Shown here piece by piece: positions 26,015 to 34,468 of a DNA stretch of 64,000 nucleotides. Numbering within the stretch: the stretch's first letter is position 1; every line of letters starts with the position of its first letter. Both the position numbers and the translations under genes were made by a program. This stretch comes from Halococcus sediminicola (lineage in GTDB: Archaea; Halobacteriota; Halobacteria; Halobacteriales; Halococcaceae): positions 211,600-275,599 of the forward strand of contig NZ_BBMP01000006.1 of assembly GCF_000755245.1 (NCBI RefSeq), written 5' to 3'. The notes under the pieces are model-generated. The model did not search any database and was not told the origin of the DNA. It saw only the letters and a program-made list of their open reading frames with translations.

Positions 26015-27204
26015 GCGACGACAACCCCTTCGCGCCGGCGAACGTGCTGGAGCGCGGCCTGACGTGGGCACGGGAGCGCGGCTACGCCGGCTGGGACCCT
26101 TACGACGGGTTGAACAGCCCGTACGCGAAACCGTTCAAGAAGCACTGGTTCACCCGGCTCGCGTGGATGCACGCGGTGAACCGCTCGCCGATAGAGCTAC
26201 GGGAGATGCTGTCGATCCCCAAACAGCGCAACCCGAAGGGCATCGCGCTGTTCGCGCTCTCGTACCTCTATCGCTACGAGGCGACGGGCAACGAGGAGGA
26301 CCTGGCCGAGGCCGAGCGGTTGCTCGCGTGGCTCCGCGAGCATCCGTCGCCGTCGTTCGACTACCCCTGCTGGGGGTACAACTTCGACTGGCAGAACGCG
26401 AGAAAGTTCTACCTGCCGGCGTACGGCCCGTCGGTGGTCGTGACGGTCTTCTGTGCGCAGGCGTTCGTCCATCACCACCGTCTCACGGGCGACGAGGACT
26501 CCCTCTCCACCGCCGAGGGGGCCTGCGAGTTCATCCGCAACGAGATCAACACCCGCGGGGTCGTGGGCTACGACGCCTACACCTACACCACCGACGACGA
26601 GTTCGTCGTCATCAACGTCAACGCACTCGCCGCGCGATTGTTCGCGCTGGTCGCCGCCGAAAACGGCGACGAGAGTTTGATGAAACGGGCCGACGGTCTC
26701 GTGGAGTTCGTCCTCACCGCACAGGAAGAGAGCGGCGCGTGGCACTACTCGATGCCGGCCGACCGCTCGCACATCAGCCACGACAACTTCCATACGGGGT
26801 TCGTGCTCGAATCACTCAGAGAGTACCTCGATGCGGGCGGCGACGTCCCGGGGACCGAGGCGGCCTATCGGCGCGGCCTCGACTTCTACCGAGAGAACCT
26901 CTTCGAGGACGACGGTGCGCCGAAGCTCGAACACGACCAGACCTACCCTCACGACGCCCACGCCGCCGCTCAGTCGATCCGCACGTTCGTCCGCGATGGG
27001 GGATCCGAAAGCCTCGAAATGGCCGAACAGATCATCGACTGGAGCATCGACGAACTGTTCGATCGAGCGGGCTACTTCTACCGTCGGCGCGGGCGATACG
27101 TCGACGACGAAACCCCCTACATCCGCTGGAGCCAGGCGTGGATGTGCTTCGCGCTCGCCTCGGCGGTGCGCCAGCGTACCGAAAGCGAGCGGAGAGCACG
27201 ATAG
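26011..27204 (+). CDS. Alpha/alpha-toroid protein of a surface-glycan locus, paralogue 2
   Basis: A 397-residue homologue of the protein at 21109. Matching blocks are YAGWDPYDGLNSPYAKPF, RNPKGIALFALSYLY, HISHDNFHTGFVLESLR, NLFEDDGAPKLEHDQTYPHD and IRWSQAWMCFALA. The His/Asp-rich loops (HISHDNFH, YPHDAHAAAQS) could line an active site. It is the last of the wecB-wecC-DUF354-toroid run with ATGA overlaps. No enzymatic function is established to my knowledge. Confidence 0.7.
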   Translation: MSDDNPFAPANVLERGLTWARERGYAGWDPYDGLNSPYAKPFKKHWFTRLAWMHAVNRSPIELREMLSIPKQRNPKGIALFALSYLYRYEATGNEEDLAEAERLLAWLREHPSPSFDYPCWGYNFDWQNARKFYLPAYGPSVVVTVFCAQAFVHHHRLTGDEDSLSTAEGACEFIRNEINTRGVVGYDAYTYTTDDEFVVINVNALAARLFALVAAENGDESLMKRADGLVEFVLTAQEESGAWHYSMPADRSHISHDNFHTGFVLESLREYLDAGGDVPGTEAAYRRGLDFYRENLFEDDGAPKLEHDQTYPHDAHAAAQSIRTFVRDGGSESLEMAEQIIDWSIDELFDRAGYFYRRRGRYVDDETPYIRWSQAWMCFALASAVRQRTESERRAR

Positions 27205-27226
27205 CATCGACGACAACACAAAACCC

Positions 27227-27234
27227 ACATATTC
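27227..27234 (+). promoter_or_regulatory. TATA-like box of the asparagine-synthetase-like gene
   Basis: ACATATTC centred 26 bases before the ATG at 27256, predicting a leaderless mRNA separate from the wecBC operon. Confidence 0.45.
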
Positions 27235-27255
27235 GACGGGCGGGTTTTCAGGACA

Positions 27256-29031
27256 ATGACCGGTGTTCTCGGCGGGACGGTCACTGGCGAACCGTTCCGG
27301 GCGATGACGGAGGCGATACAGTTCGAGCCGTGGTACGAGACCGAGCGCTTCGAGGAGGGCGAGTCGAGTCTCGGTCTCGTTCACCACGGCGAGCGCGACC
27401 CGCTCGGCAGCGCCGCGTGGGAGGGCGAGAGTCGCGCGGGCGTCGTCCACGGCGCGCTCGTCGGCCGCGAACACACCAATACAGAAAATCTCGTCGAGCG
27501 CGTTCTCGATTCCCCCCACGAGACGCTCCGCGAAGTGGACGGCCCGTTCGCGCTTGCGTGTGTGGATTTCGACGCCGAACGGTTCGTGTTGGCGACGGAT
27601 AAACTCGGCACGCGGCCGTGTTATTACACGCTCGAAAACGGACTGGCGTTCGGCTCGTCGGTGGCCGCGCTGCTCACCGGTCTCGACGACCCGCAACTGG
27701 ACGAACAGGGCGTGAGCGACCTGCTCATGATGAGCGGTCTCTGGGGCGAGCGGACGCTCGTCGAGGGCGTGCGCGCGCTCGCACCCGCGTCGGTCCTCGA
27801 ATACGAAGATGGTGAGGCCTCGATCGAGCGCTACTGGAAACCCGACTACGAGAGCGCGCCGACCGACGGCTACATCGACGACCTCGTCGACGTCTTCGGG
27901 GCGGCGATGGCCGATGCGGCGACCACGATGGACGGCGACGTGGGCGTGTGGCTCTCCGGTGGACTCGACAGCCGAACGCTGGCGGCCGAACTCGCCGGCC
28001 ATAGCGACGAGTTCGACTCCTTTCGCGCCTACACCTACGACGCGAACCCCCGCGGCGGCGGCAACCCCGAACTCGCCGCCGACATCGCCGACCGCCTCGA
28101 CATGGGCTTTTCGGAGGTCGAGATCTCACCCGACCGGTTCGTGCCGATCCTCGACGACGCCATCGACCGGACCGACGGAATGGTCGGCTGGGCAACGCTG
28201 TTGCCGCTGTCGGCGACCTACAACCTGCCCGAGGCCAACGCCGACGTGATGCTCGAAGGCGCTGGCCAAGGTGGACTGATGGGCCATCACGTCCGGCGTC
28301 GCCACATCGAGCGGTGCGATTCGGCGGTCGATTCGCTATACCGGAGCGAAGCCGGTGCGAGCCGCGAGCGCGTGCGCTCGCTCATGACGACCGATGTCGA
28401 TCCGCTCGATTCGTTCCGAGAGACCGTCGCGGGGAGCGACGAGACACAGCGAAAGAAGGTGATCCTCGACGCCCACTTCGCCAACCACTACGGGCGCGGC
28501 GAGTACGCGAGCACGCGCCTCGCACAGACGAAGACCGGCGTGCGCGCGCCCATCGTCCACGGCGACCTCATCCAGCACGCCGCCCGCCTCCCCACCACCT
28601 ACCGAATGGGCACAATCCCGCTGACGAACGGCTACGTCCCGCACGGGGTGACGAAACCGAAACTCGCGCTGACGCGGGCAGCGGGAAAGGGGATGGGCGA
28701 CGTGCGCTACGAGCGCACCGGCGTCGCGCCCAAGCACTCCTATCCGGTCCACGTCGGCGGGTTCGTGGCGACGACCTCGCTGGGACGCCTGCGCTCGTCG
28801 ACCACCTACGGTGGCCAGCGCCTGCCCGACATCTGGTATCGACGCCACGACAGCCTGCGCGATCGCCTCGACGACTTGCTCGCCGGCGCGTGCGAGCGAT
28901 CCTTTCTCAATGGCGACGAGATACGACGCCTGCGGCGCGAGCACCTCGCGGGCGAGGCAAACCACATGTCGGGCGTGCTCTCGCCGGTCACGACGCTCGA
29001 ATCGTGGCTTCGGCGACATCTCGACCCCTGA
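27256..29031 (+). CDS. Asparagine-synthetase-like amidotransferase without glutaminase cysteine
   Basis: A 591-residue two-domain protein. The N-terminal Ntn-like half (LREVDGPFALACVDF, then ATDKLGTRPCYY) resembles AsnB, but the protein starts MTGVLGG, so the Cys at position 2 that hydrolyses glutamine is missing. The C-terminal synthetase half has the PP-loop VWLSGGLDSRTLAAEL (around residue 235) and downstream DMGFSEVEISPDRF. It may therefore adenylate a carboxylate and use ammonia or an amine. In a glycan locus, amidation or aminoacylation of a uronic acid is plausible; this is inference. Confidence 0.8.
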   Translation: MTGVLGGTVTGEPFRAMTEAIQFEPWYETERFEEGESSLGLVHHGERDPLGSAAWEGESRAGVVHGALVGREHTNTENLVERVLDSPHETLREVDGPFALACVDFDAERFVLATDKLGTRPCYYTLENGLAFGSSVAALLTGLDDPQLDEQGVSDLLMMSGLWGERTLVEGVRALAPASVLEYEDGEASIERYWKPDYESAPTDGYIDDLVDVFGAAMADAATTMDGDVGVWLSGGLDSRTLAAELAGHSDEFDSFRAYTYDANPRGGGNPELAADIADRLDMGFSEVEISPDRFVPILDDAIDRTDGMVGWATLLPLSATYNLPEANADVMLEGAGQGGLMGHHVRRRHIERCDSAVDSLYRSEAGASRERVRSLMTTDVDPLDSFRETVAGSDETQRKKVILDAHFANHYGRGEYASTRLAQTKTGVRAPIVHGDLIQHAARLPTTYRMGTIPLTNGYVPHGVTKPKLALTRAAGKGMGDVRYERTGVAPKHSYPVHVGGFVATTSLGRLRSSTTYGGQRLPDIWYRRHDSLRDRLDDLLAGACERSFLNGDEIRRLRREHLAGEANHMSGVLSPVTTLESWLRRHLDP

Positions 29032-29053
29032 CGAGTTCCGGTTACCAGAAGAC

Positions 29054-29060
29054 ACTTATT
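29054..29060 (+). promoter_or_regulatory. TATA-like box that decides the GT4 start
   Basis: ACTTATT centred 27 bases before the GTG at 29084, supporting leaderless initiation there. Confidence 0.45.
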
Positions 29061-29083
29061 GGCGACACGGCTCTCTTCGAGTA

Positions 29084-30154
29084 GTGGCAGCGTCGTACCT
29101 CGCCATCAGTGACTTTTCGGGCGGCGTCAGCGAGACCGGACGGATGACCGAACACCTCGGTCCGCTCGGCGAGCGCGCCGAGACGACCGTCGTTTGCTTG
29201 GTTCCCGACGAGAGCGCCGAACACCTCACCTATCGGCGAGCGCCGATGACCGGGATTCGAGCGCTCGACCTGTTCTCGCTGTTCGTCGTTGCACTCCTCG
29301 AGGGAGCGTGCAACGACTACGACGGCGTCGTCTCCATCTCGCTGGTTCCCTACGGCTGCTTCGCCCTCGCCGTGGGCCGGCTCTGCGGGCTGCCGGCCCA
29401 TCTCGCCATCATCGGCGCGGACCTCGACGTACACGCCCGTGCTCGCTACGGCGCACTCACCGCCGCGCTCTTTCGCCGGTTCGACGCCATCACCGTGCCG
29501 GGAACCGCCCACCGCGACCAGCTCGAACGTCTCGGCGTCCCCGGAGAGCGCATCGAGATCCTGGCCAACGGGGTCGACCCGGAGACCTACAGCCCGTCCG
29601 AGACTCCGATCGAGTACGATTACATCTGGGTGGGGCGCTTCTCGGGCGAGAAGGACCCGCTGCTGTTCGTGCGAACGATGGCCGAACTGGTCGCCCGCGG
29701 TGAGACCCCCCGTGCGGTAATGCTCGGCTCCGGCCCGCTCGACCGCGAGGTCCGAACGGCCATCGACGAGTTGGATCTCGACGGGCGCATCGAACTGCCC
29801 GGCTGGGTTGACGATCCGGTGGACTACTACCATCGTGCGCGAACGTTCGTGTTGACCTCCGAGCGTGACGCGCTGCCGCTGACGCTGCTCGAAGCGATGG
29901 CGTGCGGGCTGGTACCCGTGGTTCCCGACGTCGGCAACGTCCGCGACGCCGTGATCGACGGCGAGAGCGGCGTCGTCCTCGACGAGCGCGACCCCGAGGC
30001 GTTTGCGAGTGTGCTCCAGCGCCTCACTGACGACGAACTGTACGATCGGCTTTCGGCCGCTGCGCCGATGGTCGCCACACGCTTTTCGACCGAGCGCGCC
30101 GCCGAGGACTGGGCGGCAGTATTGCGAACGCTTCGGGCGGCCCGCGGCGTGTGA
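29084..30154 (+). CDS. Glycosyltransferase family 4 (GT-B)
   Basis: A 356-residue retaining glycosyltransferase. The N-terminal half opens AASYLAISDFSGGVSETGRM; the donor half has ILANGVDPETYSP, YIWVGRFSGEKDPLLFVRTM and the E-x7-E motif in ERDALPLTLLEAMACGLVPV. It would add a sugar from a nucleotide donor on the cytoplasmic face. The frame is open upstream; GTG 29084 is chosen on TATA spacing and domain length. It overlaps the next frame by GTGA if that gene starts at 30151. Confidence 0.85.
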   Translation: MAASYLAISDFSGGVSETGRMTEHLGPLGERAETTVVCLVPDESAEHLTYRRAPMTGIRALDLFSLFVVALLEGACNDYDGVVSISLVPYGCFALAVGRLCGLPAHLAIIGADLDVHARARYGALTAALFRRFDAITVPGTAHRDQLERLGVPGERIEILANGVDPETYSPSETPIEYDYIWVGRFSGEKDPLLFVRTMAELVARGETPRAVMLGSGPLDREVRTAIDELDLDGRIELPGWVDDPVDYYHRARTFVLTSERDALPLTLLEAMACGLVPVVPDVGNVRDAVIDGESGVVLDERDPEAFASVLQRLTDDELYDRLSAAAPMVATRFSTERAAEDWAAVLRTLRAARGV

Positions 30155-30192
30155 GACGTGAGATATATGCTATCGACACCGCTTTGAGGGAT

Positions 30193-31344
30193 ATGAAACT
30201 CGGCGGAGTCCGCGACGGCACGGTGTACGTCACGCGCGGACTCGACATCGGAACGTGGAGTGCGGAGGAGGGATTTCTGACCGTTGGCTCGTTGCCGAAC
30301 CCGGAATCCGGCAGCGATGGACTCCGCTTCGATGCGATGAACCGATGGCTACCCAAACGACTGCTTCGGCCGATAACCGGGCTGTACACGACCGCGAACG
30401 TCTGGCCGCTCGGCGACGACTGCCTGCTGGCGACGGTCTCGCGGTGGCTGTTTCGCTCGGCGGATGGGGGGCGCTCGTGGACGCTCGTCCGCGAACTCCC
30501 CGACTCGTCGGGACCGATGGGCGTGCTCCCGACGGCGGTCCGCGAACACCGCGGCCGCGTCTATCTCGCCGAATACCCGCTCGGCGACGACCCGGCCCGC
30601 GTGCTCGTGAGTGACGACCGCGGGCGCACGTGGTCGCCGTTCGTCGAACGACCCGACGTGCGTCACTTCCACGGGCTGTTCGTCGACCCCTACACCGACC
30701 GGCTCTGGGCCACAACGGGCGACACGAACGACGAGAGTGCAATCGGCGTCCTCTCCGAGGAGGGGTTCGCGCCGATCGGGCGCGGCAGCCAGCGCTGGCG
30801 GGCCGTGGGGCTTGCCTTCGGATCGGAGGCCGTCTTCTGGGGCAAGGATTCCTCGTACACCGAACGAGCCGAAGTCCTGCGCCTATCGCGCGAATCCCTC
30901 GACGACCCCGACCCCACACCGGAGACGATCGCGACGACCGCCTGTCCCATTTATTATGCCGAAACACTCGACAGGCCCGACGAACACTGGCTCGTCGTCT
31001 CGACGACCTCCACGGGGAGAATCGACAGCACCGCTCCCGACGGACAGAAACGAAACACCTGCGATGGGGTCGCCAGAGTGCTCGCGGCCTCCTCGGCCTC
31101 GGGGTACGAGACGTGGTACGAACTCTACGCAACCGAGCGCCGTGACGCGGTCGGCGAGCGTGTCGACGCGATACCGGCCTCGAACGGCTATCTGTTTCTG
31201 GCGACCGACCCAGAGCACGGACTGCTCATCAATCCCTACAACACAACCGACGACAACGGCGACATCGTCGCGATCACACCCGCTGCATTCGACGAGGCGG
31301 ACTTCGCCAGCTATACCGATTCGCGCACGGAGGTACGCCCATGA
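30193..31344 (+). CDS. BNR/sialidase-type beta-propeller protein
   Basis: A 383-residue protein with repeated Asp-box-like turns: LFRSADGGRSWTLV and LVSDDRGRTWSPF are clear copies of S/T-x-D-x-G-x-T/S-W. It has no signal peptide, so it is probably cytoplasmic, unlike secreted sialidases. It may bind or process a glycan intermediate; the catalytic residues of sialidases cannot be assigned. ATG 30193 is about 28 bases from a TATATG-like element; a GTG at 30151 overlapping the GT4 stop is the alternative start. It overlaps the formyltransferase start by ATGA. Confidence 0.65.
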   Translation: MKLGGVRDGTVYVTRGLDIGTWSAEEGFLTVGSLPNPESGSDGLRFDAMNRWLPKRLLRPITGLYTTANVWPLGDDCLLATVSRWLFRSADGGRSWTLVRELPDSSGPMGVLPTAVREHRGRVYLAEYPLGDDPARVLVSDDRGRTWSPFVERPDVRHFHGLFVDPYTDRLWATTGDTNDESAIGVLSEEGFAPIGRGSQRWRAVGLAFGSEAVFWGKDSSYTERAEVLRLSRESLDDPDPTPETIATTACPIYYAETLDRPDEHWLVVSTTSTGRIDSTAPDGQKRNTCDGVARVLAASSASGYETWYELYATERRDAVGERVDAIPASNGYLFLATDPEHGLLINPYNTTDDNGDIVAITPAAFDEADFASYTDSRTEVRP

Positions 31345-32219
31345 GCGAACGCATGCGCGTCGGCGTACTGGCGAACCCGATGCTCACGCGCTTCGAGGAG
31401 CAGGCACTCGAAAACGTCGCCGCGCTCGATAGAGTGAGTATCGAAGAAGTCGTCGTCGACGGCTCGGTCGCGGAGGGATCGGCGCTCGCGGCGGGAGCCG
31501 ATGCCGTCAATCAGGGTACCAGTATCTCGCCGAGCGACCTCAAACTGTTCGTCGAGGTCGTCCGCGAGAGCGGGCTGAAGGCGTTCATCCACGGCGACGA
31601 GAAACTCGGCTGGCTACTCGGCGAGACCGAACAGATGGAGTGGCTCCAGTCGGGACCGGTCACCGAGGTCGACTGTCTCGACGGGGCGACGGTTCGGGAG
31701 TGCGAACCGGTGTCGGCGGGTGGGCCGTGGAACACGCTGCCCGAGGATACGACGACGGACCTCGGCGAGTCCTGTGACGTGGTGATCCGATTTGGGTTCG
31801 GTCTACTCAAAGGGCCGATTCTCGACGCGCCGGAACACGGCGTTCTCAGTGTGCATACGAGCGACATCCGCGAGTATCGCGGGATGGGTCACAAGATCTC
31901 GTTCATGAACGACGACTCATCCGTATCGATCACGCTCCAGCAGCTCTCCGAGGAGATCGACGGCGGGCGCATCGTCGCGGTCATGTCACGTGACCTGCCT
32001 TCGGAGCCGACCCTCGACGACGTGTGGGATGGGGTGTATGCGCTCCAGACCGAGATCTTCGCCGACGGCATCGAGCGGCTTCAGGATGGATTCGAGCCGT
32101 TCCAGCCCGAGGAATTGGGACCGTACTACCCACACAGCCTCCAGCAGCACAATCCGCGCTTCGTCGCCCGGCTACTGGCGAAGAACAACTGGCGACGGCT
32201 GCGAAAGCGGCTGTCGTGA
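31341..32219 (+). CDS. Formyltransferase-fold protein (sugar N-formyltransferase-like), atypical active site
   Basis: A 292-residue protein with the formyltransferase core: CDVVIRFGFGLLKGPILD, GVLSVHTSDIREYRGMGH and LQQLSEEIDGGRIVA. The catalytic His (SVH) and Asp (EEIDGG) are in place, but the usual Asn of the N-x-H motif is Ser. The Arg-Gly turn (YRG) is kept. In a polysaccharide locus it could formylate an amino sugar, or be a diverged transferase for another group. The start overlaps the propeller gene by 4 bases. Confidence 0.75.
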   Translation: MSERMRVGVLANPMLTRFEEQALENVAALDRVSIEEVVVDGSVAEGSALAAGADAVNQGTSISPSDLKLFVEVVRESGLKAFIHGDEKLGWLLGETEQMEWLQSGPVTEVDCLDGATVRECEPVSAGGPWNTLPEDTTTDLGESCDVVIRFGFGLLKGPILDAPEHGVLSVHTSDIREYRGMGHKISFMNDDSSVSITLQQLSEEIDGGRIVAVMSRDLPSEPTLDDVWDGVYALQTEIFADGIERLQDGFEPFQPEELGPYYPHSLQQHNPRFVARLLAKNNWRRLRKRLS

Positions 32220-32265
32220 ACGCCAGAAAGGATGGTTACAGCGGCGTTCGCACCCACCGAAACGT

Positions 32266-33207
32266 TCAGCCGAGATAGCCGAGGTCTTCGAGGCGGTCGG
32301 TGACGACGCTTTCCTCGACGGCCATGTCCTGGGGCCCGGTCTCGTCGCCACGCACACAGGTCTCGGGTTCCTCGGCGACGACCTTCCGGCGCGGACCGTT
32401 GGTGTAGGTGAGCCACGGCACCGAGAGGAGTTCGTCGGTGTAGATGCCCGGCGGGTGACCGTACTCGCGGAGGGGGATGGGAAACGAGCGCTCGCCGAGC
32501 ATCTGGCCGTGGTCGGCGGTGACGACCGTCTTGCCTTCGATACTTTCCATGAGGTCCCGGACGTGGGGCAACACCGCGTCGAGGTTCTCGACGAACGCCT
32601 TGCGATAGACGCTGTCGGGGAGGTCGAGGTCGTTGCTGTCGATGGCGTCCCACACCCGGAGACTGTTGAGTTCGGGGTATTCGTGGCCGGTCGGGCCGAT
32701 AGCCGGGAAGTGTGGCTGGACGAAGTGGACGAGCAATCGCTTGTCGGGATACTGCTCGGCGGCCGCCTTGGCGCGTTCGACCATCGTTTCCGGGCGAACA
32801 GTGTGAAACTCGTCGTCCCAGCCCTCGTCCTGCCAGACGTTGATCTCGGCGTGGAAGGTCGCGTCGACGTCGCCGCGGTTGCGATTCCAGTAGAACATCG
32901 GGGTCGCCGTGACATAGACCGTGTCGTGCATCTCGCGGCCGTCGAAGTTCGCCTTCAGGAACTCGGCGGTCATCGACCCGCGCGAGCGCCGCCGTTCGAG
33001 GGTTCCGGGCAGGTCCGAACGCGCCGCGAAGGCGTCGTACCGGCAGGCATCCAGAATCACCAACGTGTCCCAGTCTTCGGCGACGATGTCGACGCCGTCG
33101 GGGTTGTACGCGCGCCGGTTCAGTCGGGTGTGATAGAGCCGGTTCAGCTCGCGGACGAGCAGTCGCGGTTGGTCGAGAGCGCGCCGCAACTGGCGGAGAT
33201 CGTACAT
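32266..33207 (-). CDS. Alkaline-phosphatase/sulfatase superfamily protein
   Basis: A 313-residue protein with WDTLVILDACRYDAF (first metal ligand Asp), RGSMTAEFL (likely Ser/Thr nucleophile region), HFVQPHFPAIGPTG and the second metal site VTADHGQMLGE. It lacks the Cys/Ser-x-Pro-x-Arg formylglycine motif, so it is more likely a phosphotransferase or phosphodiesterase than a classical sulfatase. The ATG at 33207 was chosen for the MYDLRQLRR start; an upstream in-frame Met at 33234 is possible. It is the last minus-strand gene of a run convergent with the formyltransferase. Confidence 0.75.
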   Translation of the reverse strand: MYDLRQLRRALDQPRLLVRELNRLYHTRLNRRAYNPDGVDIVAEDWDTLVILDACRYDAFAARSDLPGTLERRRSRGSMTAEFLKANFDGREMHDTVYVTATPMFYWNRNRGDVDATFHAEINVWQDEGWDDEFHTVRPETMVERAKAAAEQYPDKRLLVHFVQPHFPAIGPTGHEYPELNSLRVWDAIDSNDLDLPDSVYRKAFVENLDAVLPHVRDLMESIEGKTVVTADHGQMLGERSFPIPLREYGHPPGIYTDELLSVPWLTYTNGPRRKVVAEEPETCVRGDETGPQDMAVEESVVTDRLEDLGYLG

Positions 33208-33261
33208 GGTTCGACAATCGCTCAAACGAGGCAAAAGCCCTCCGAACCCGCTCCACGTAAC

Positions 33262-34428
33262 TCACTCGCCCGGAACGATACCGTGGCGCTCGTAAAAGCG
33301 CCTGACTCGGCGGTCGTCGAGCAGCGGGCCGTGGACCTGAAAGAACCGGATGTTCGGTGCGTTGTTCCCCTCGATGACGGTGAACTCGCCCTCCTCGGTC
33401 ACCACGAGATCCCAGCCGATGTAGGGGGTATGCGAGAAGGTCGCGGCCATTTCGAGGAGTTGCTCCCGAATCGCCGGCCAGCCCGGAACTGTCGTGCCCG
33501 TGATCCGCGCGCCCGTATCGGGATGAGTCTCGTGCCAGTCGAGGCTTCCCGAGAAGGGGAACTGGAAGCCGGCGGTCAGGCGGCCGGTTTCGGGGTCGAC
33601 GCCCGCTGCGAGACCGCCGTTCGTGAAGTTGTCCACCGGGGCCGACCGACGAGTGCCGATCCGATGGGCGGCCGCTGCGATAAACGGCTCGCCCCGCTGG
33701 TCGTCGTACATCGTGAGCACCCGGAGCGTGTTCGCCGCGTCGGGGAACAGCTCGGCGGCGTAGGCGGCCTGTTCGACGACTTCGGAGACGAGATAGCCGT
33801 CGAGACCGTCGACGACCGATTCGAAGTCGTCTCTGGGACGCTCCTCGCCGTCGATGCGATACTGGCCGTCGGCGTACGAACAGCGCGTGACGCCCATGCC
33901 GCCGCTGCCCCGCCACGGCTTCAGCATGAGCGCCCCCTCTTCGCGCAGGCGCTCGGTGATCCACGTGGCCGCGTCGGTGGTTCCGTGTTCGCCCGTCATC
34001 ACCACGTCGCCGCCGTCCGCTTCGAGCGAGCGGAGGTCGTGAAAGCGCCCGCGTTTGAGCACCCCATAAGTTTCGACACGCTGGTCGGCGAACGGCTCCA
34101 GCATCCAGTGGAAGAACAGTTTGTTGTTGAGCGCCTCCCGCTGTTCGTCGTTGATCCAGTAGGCGCGTTCGCGCTGGAAATCCGAGAAATACTGGTGATA
34201 GTTGGTCTCGTCGACGTTGTAGAACACGTCGGCCTGACTCAGAAAGCCGTGTCGCCAGAGCCAGAGCCGCCGGCGGATGGGCATCGACAGCCACGCCTTC
34301 TCCCACGTCAGCACCTCCTTTTCGGCGAAACGCCTGTATTCGGTCAGTACCCGCCGCGCGCCGCGCCGGGTTCTATCCAACAGCCGATGCGAGCCACGGA
34401 GCAGACCGACGAGTCGCTCGGAATTCAC
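33262..34428 (-). CDS. ATP-grasp sugar-transfer-associated protein, paralogue 1
   Basis: A 388-residue ATP-grasp enzyme of the type found in polysaccharide loci. It shares MPIRRRLWLWRHGFLSQADV near residue 50 with two neighbours, followed by ALMLKPWRGSGGMGV (nucleotide loop), NTLRVLTMYDD, and the metal/ATP end FTVIEGNNAPNIRFFQVHGP. Such enzymes ligate a carboxylate to an amine or similar through an acyl phosphate. The GTG start at 34428 lies 26 bases from a TTAATC TATA-like box. The substrate is unknown. Confidence 0.8.
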   Translation of the reverse strand: MNSERLVGLLRGSHRLLDRTRRGARRVLTEYRRFAEKEVLTWEKAWLSMPIRRRLWLWRHGFLSQADVFYNVDETNYHQYFSDFQRERAYWINDEQREALNNKLFFHWMLEPFADQRVETYGVLKRGRFHDLRSLEADGGDVVMTGEHGTTDAATWITERLREEGALMLKPWRGSGGMGVTRCSYADGQYRIDGEERPRDDFESVVDGLDGYLVSEVVEQAAYAAELFPDAANTLRVLTMYDDQRGEPFIAAAAHRIGTRRSAPVDNFTNGGLAAGVDPETGRLTAGFQFPFSGSLDWHETHPDTGARITGTTVPGWPAIREQLLEMAATFSHTPYIGWDLVVTEEGEFTVIEGNNAPNIRFFQVHGPLLDDRRVRRFYERHGIVPGE

Positions 34429-34450
34429 GCTTTCAGTACGCCGGTAGCCC

Positions 34451-34456
34451 GATTAA
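34451..34456 (-). promoter_or_regulatory. TATA-like box of ATP-grasp paralogue 1
   Basis: GTTAATC region on the minus strand, about 26 bases before the GTG at 34428; supports a leaderless GTG start. Confidence 0.4.
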
Positions 34457-34468
34457 CGGTTGTGAATC

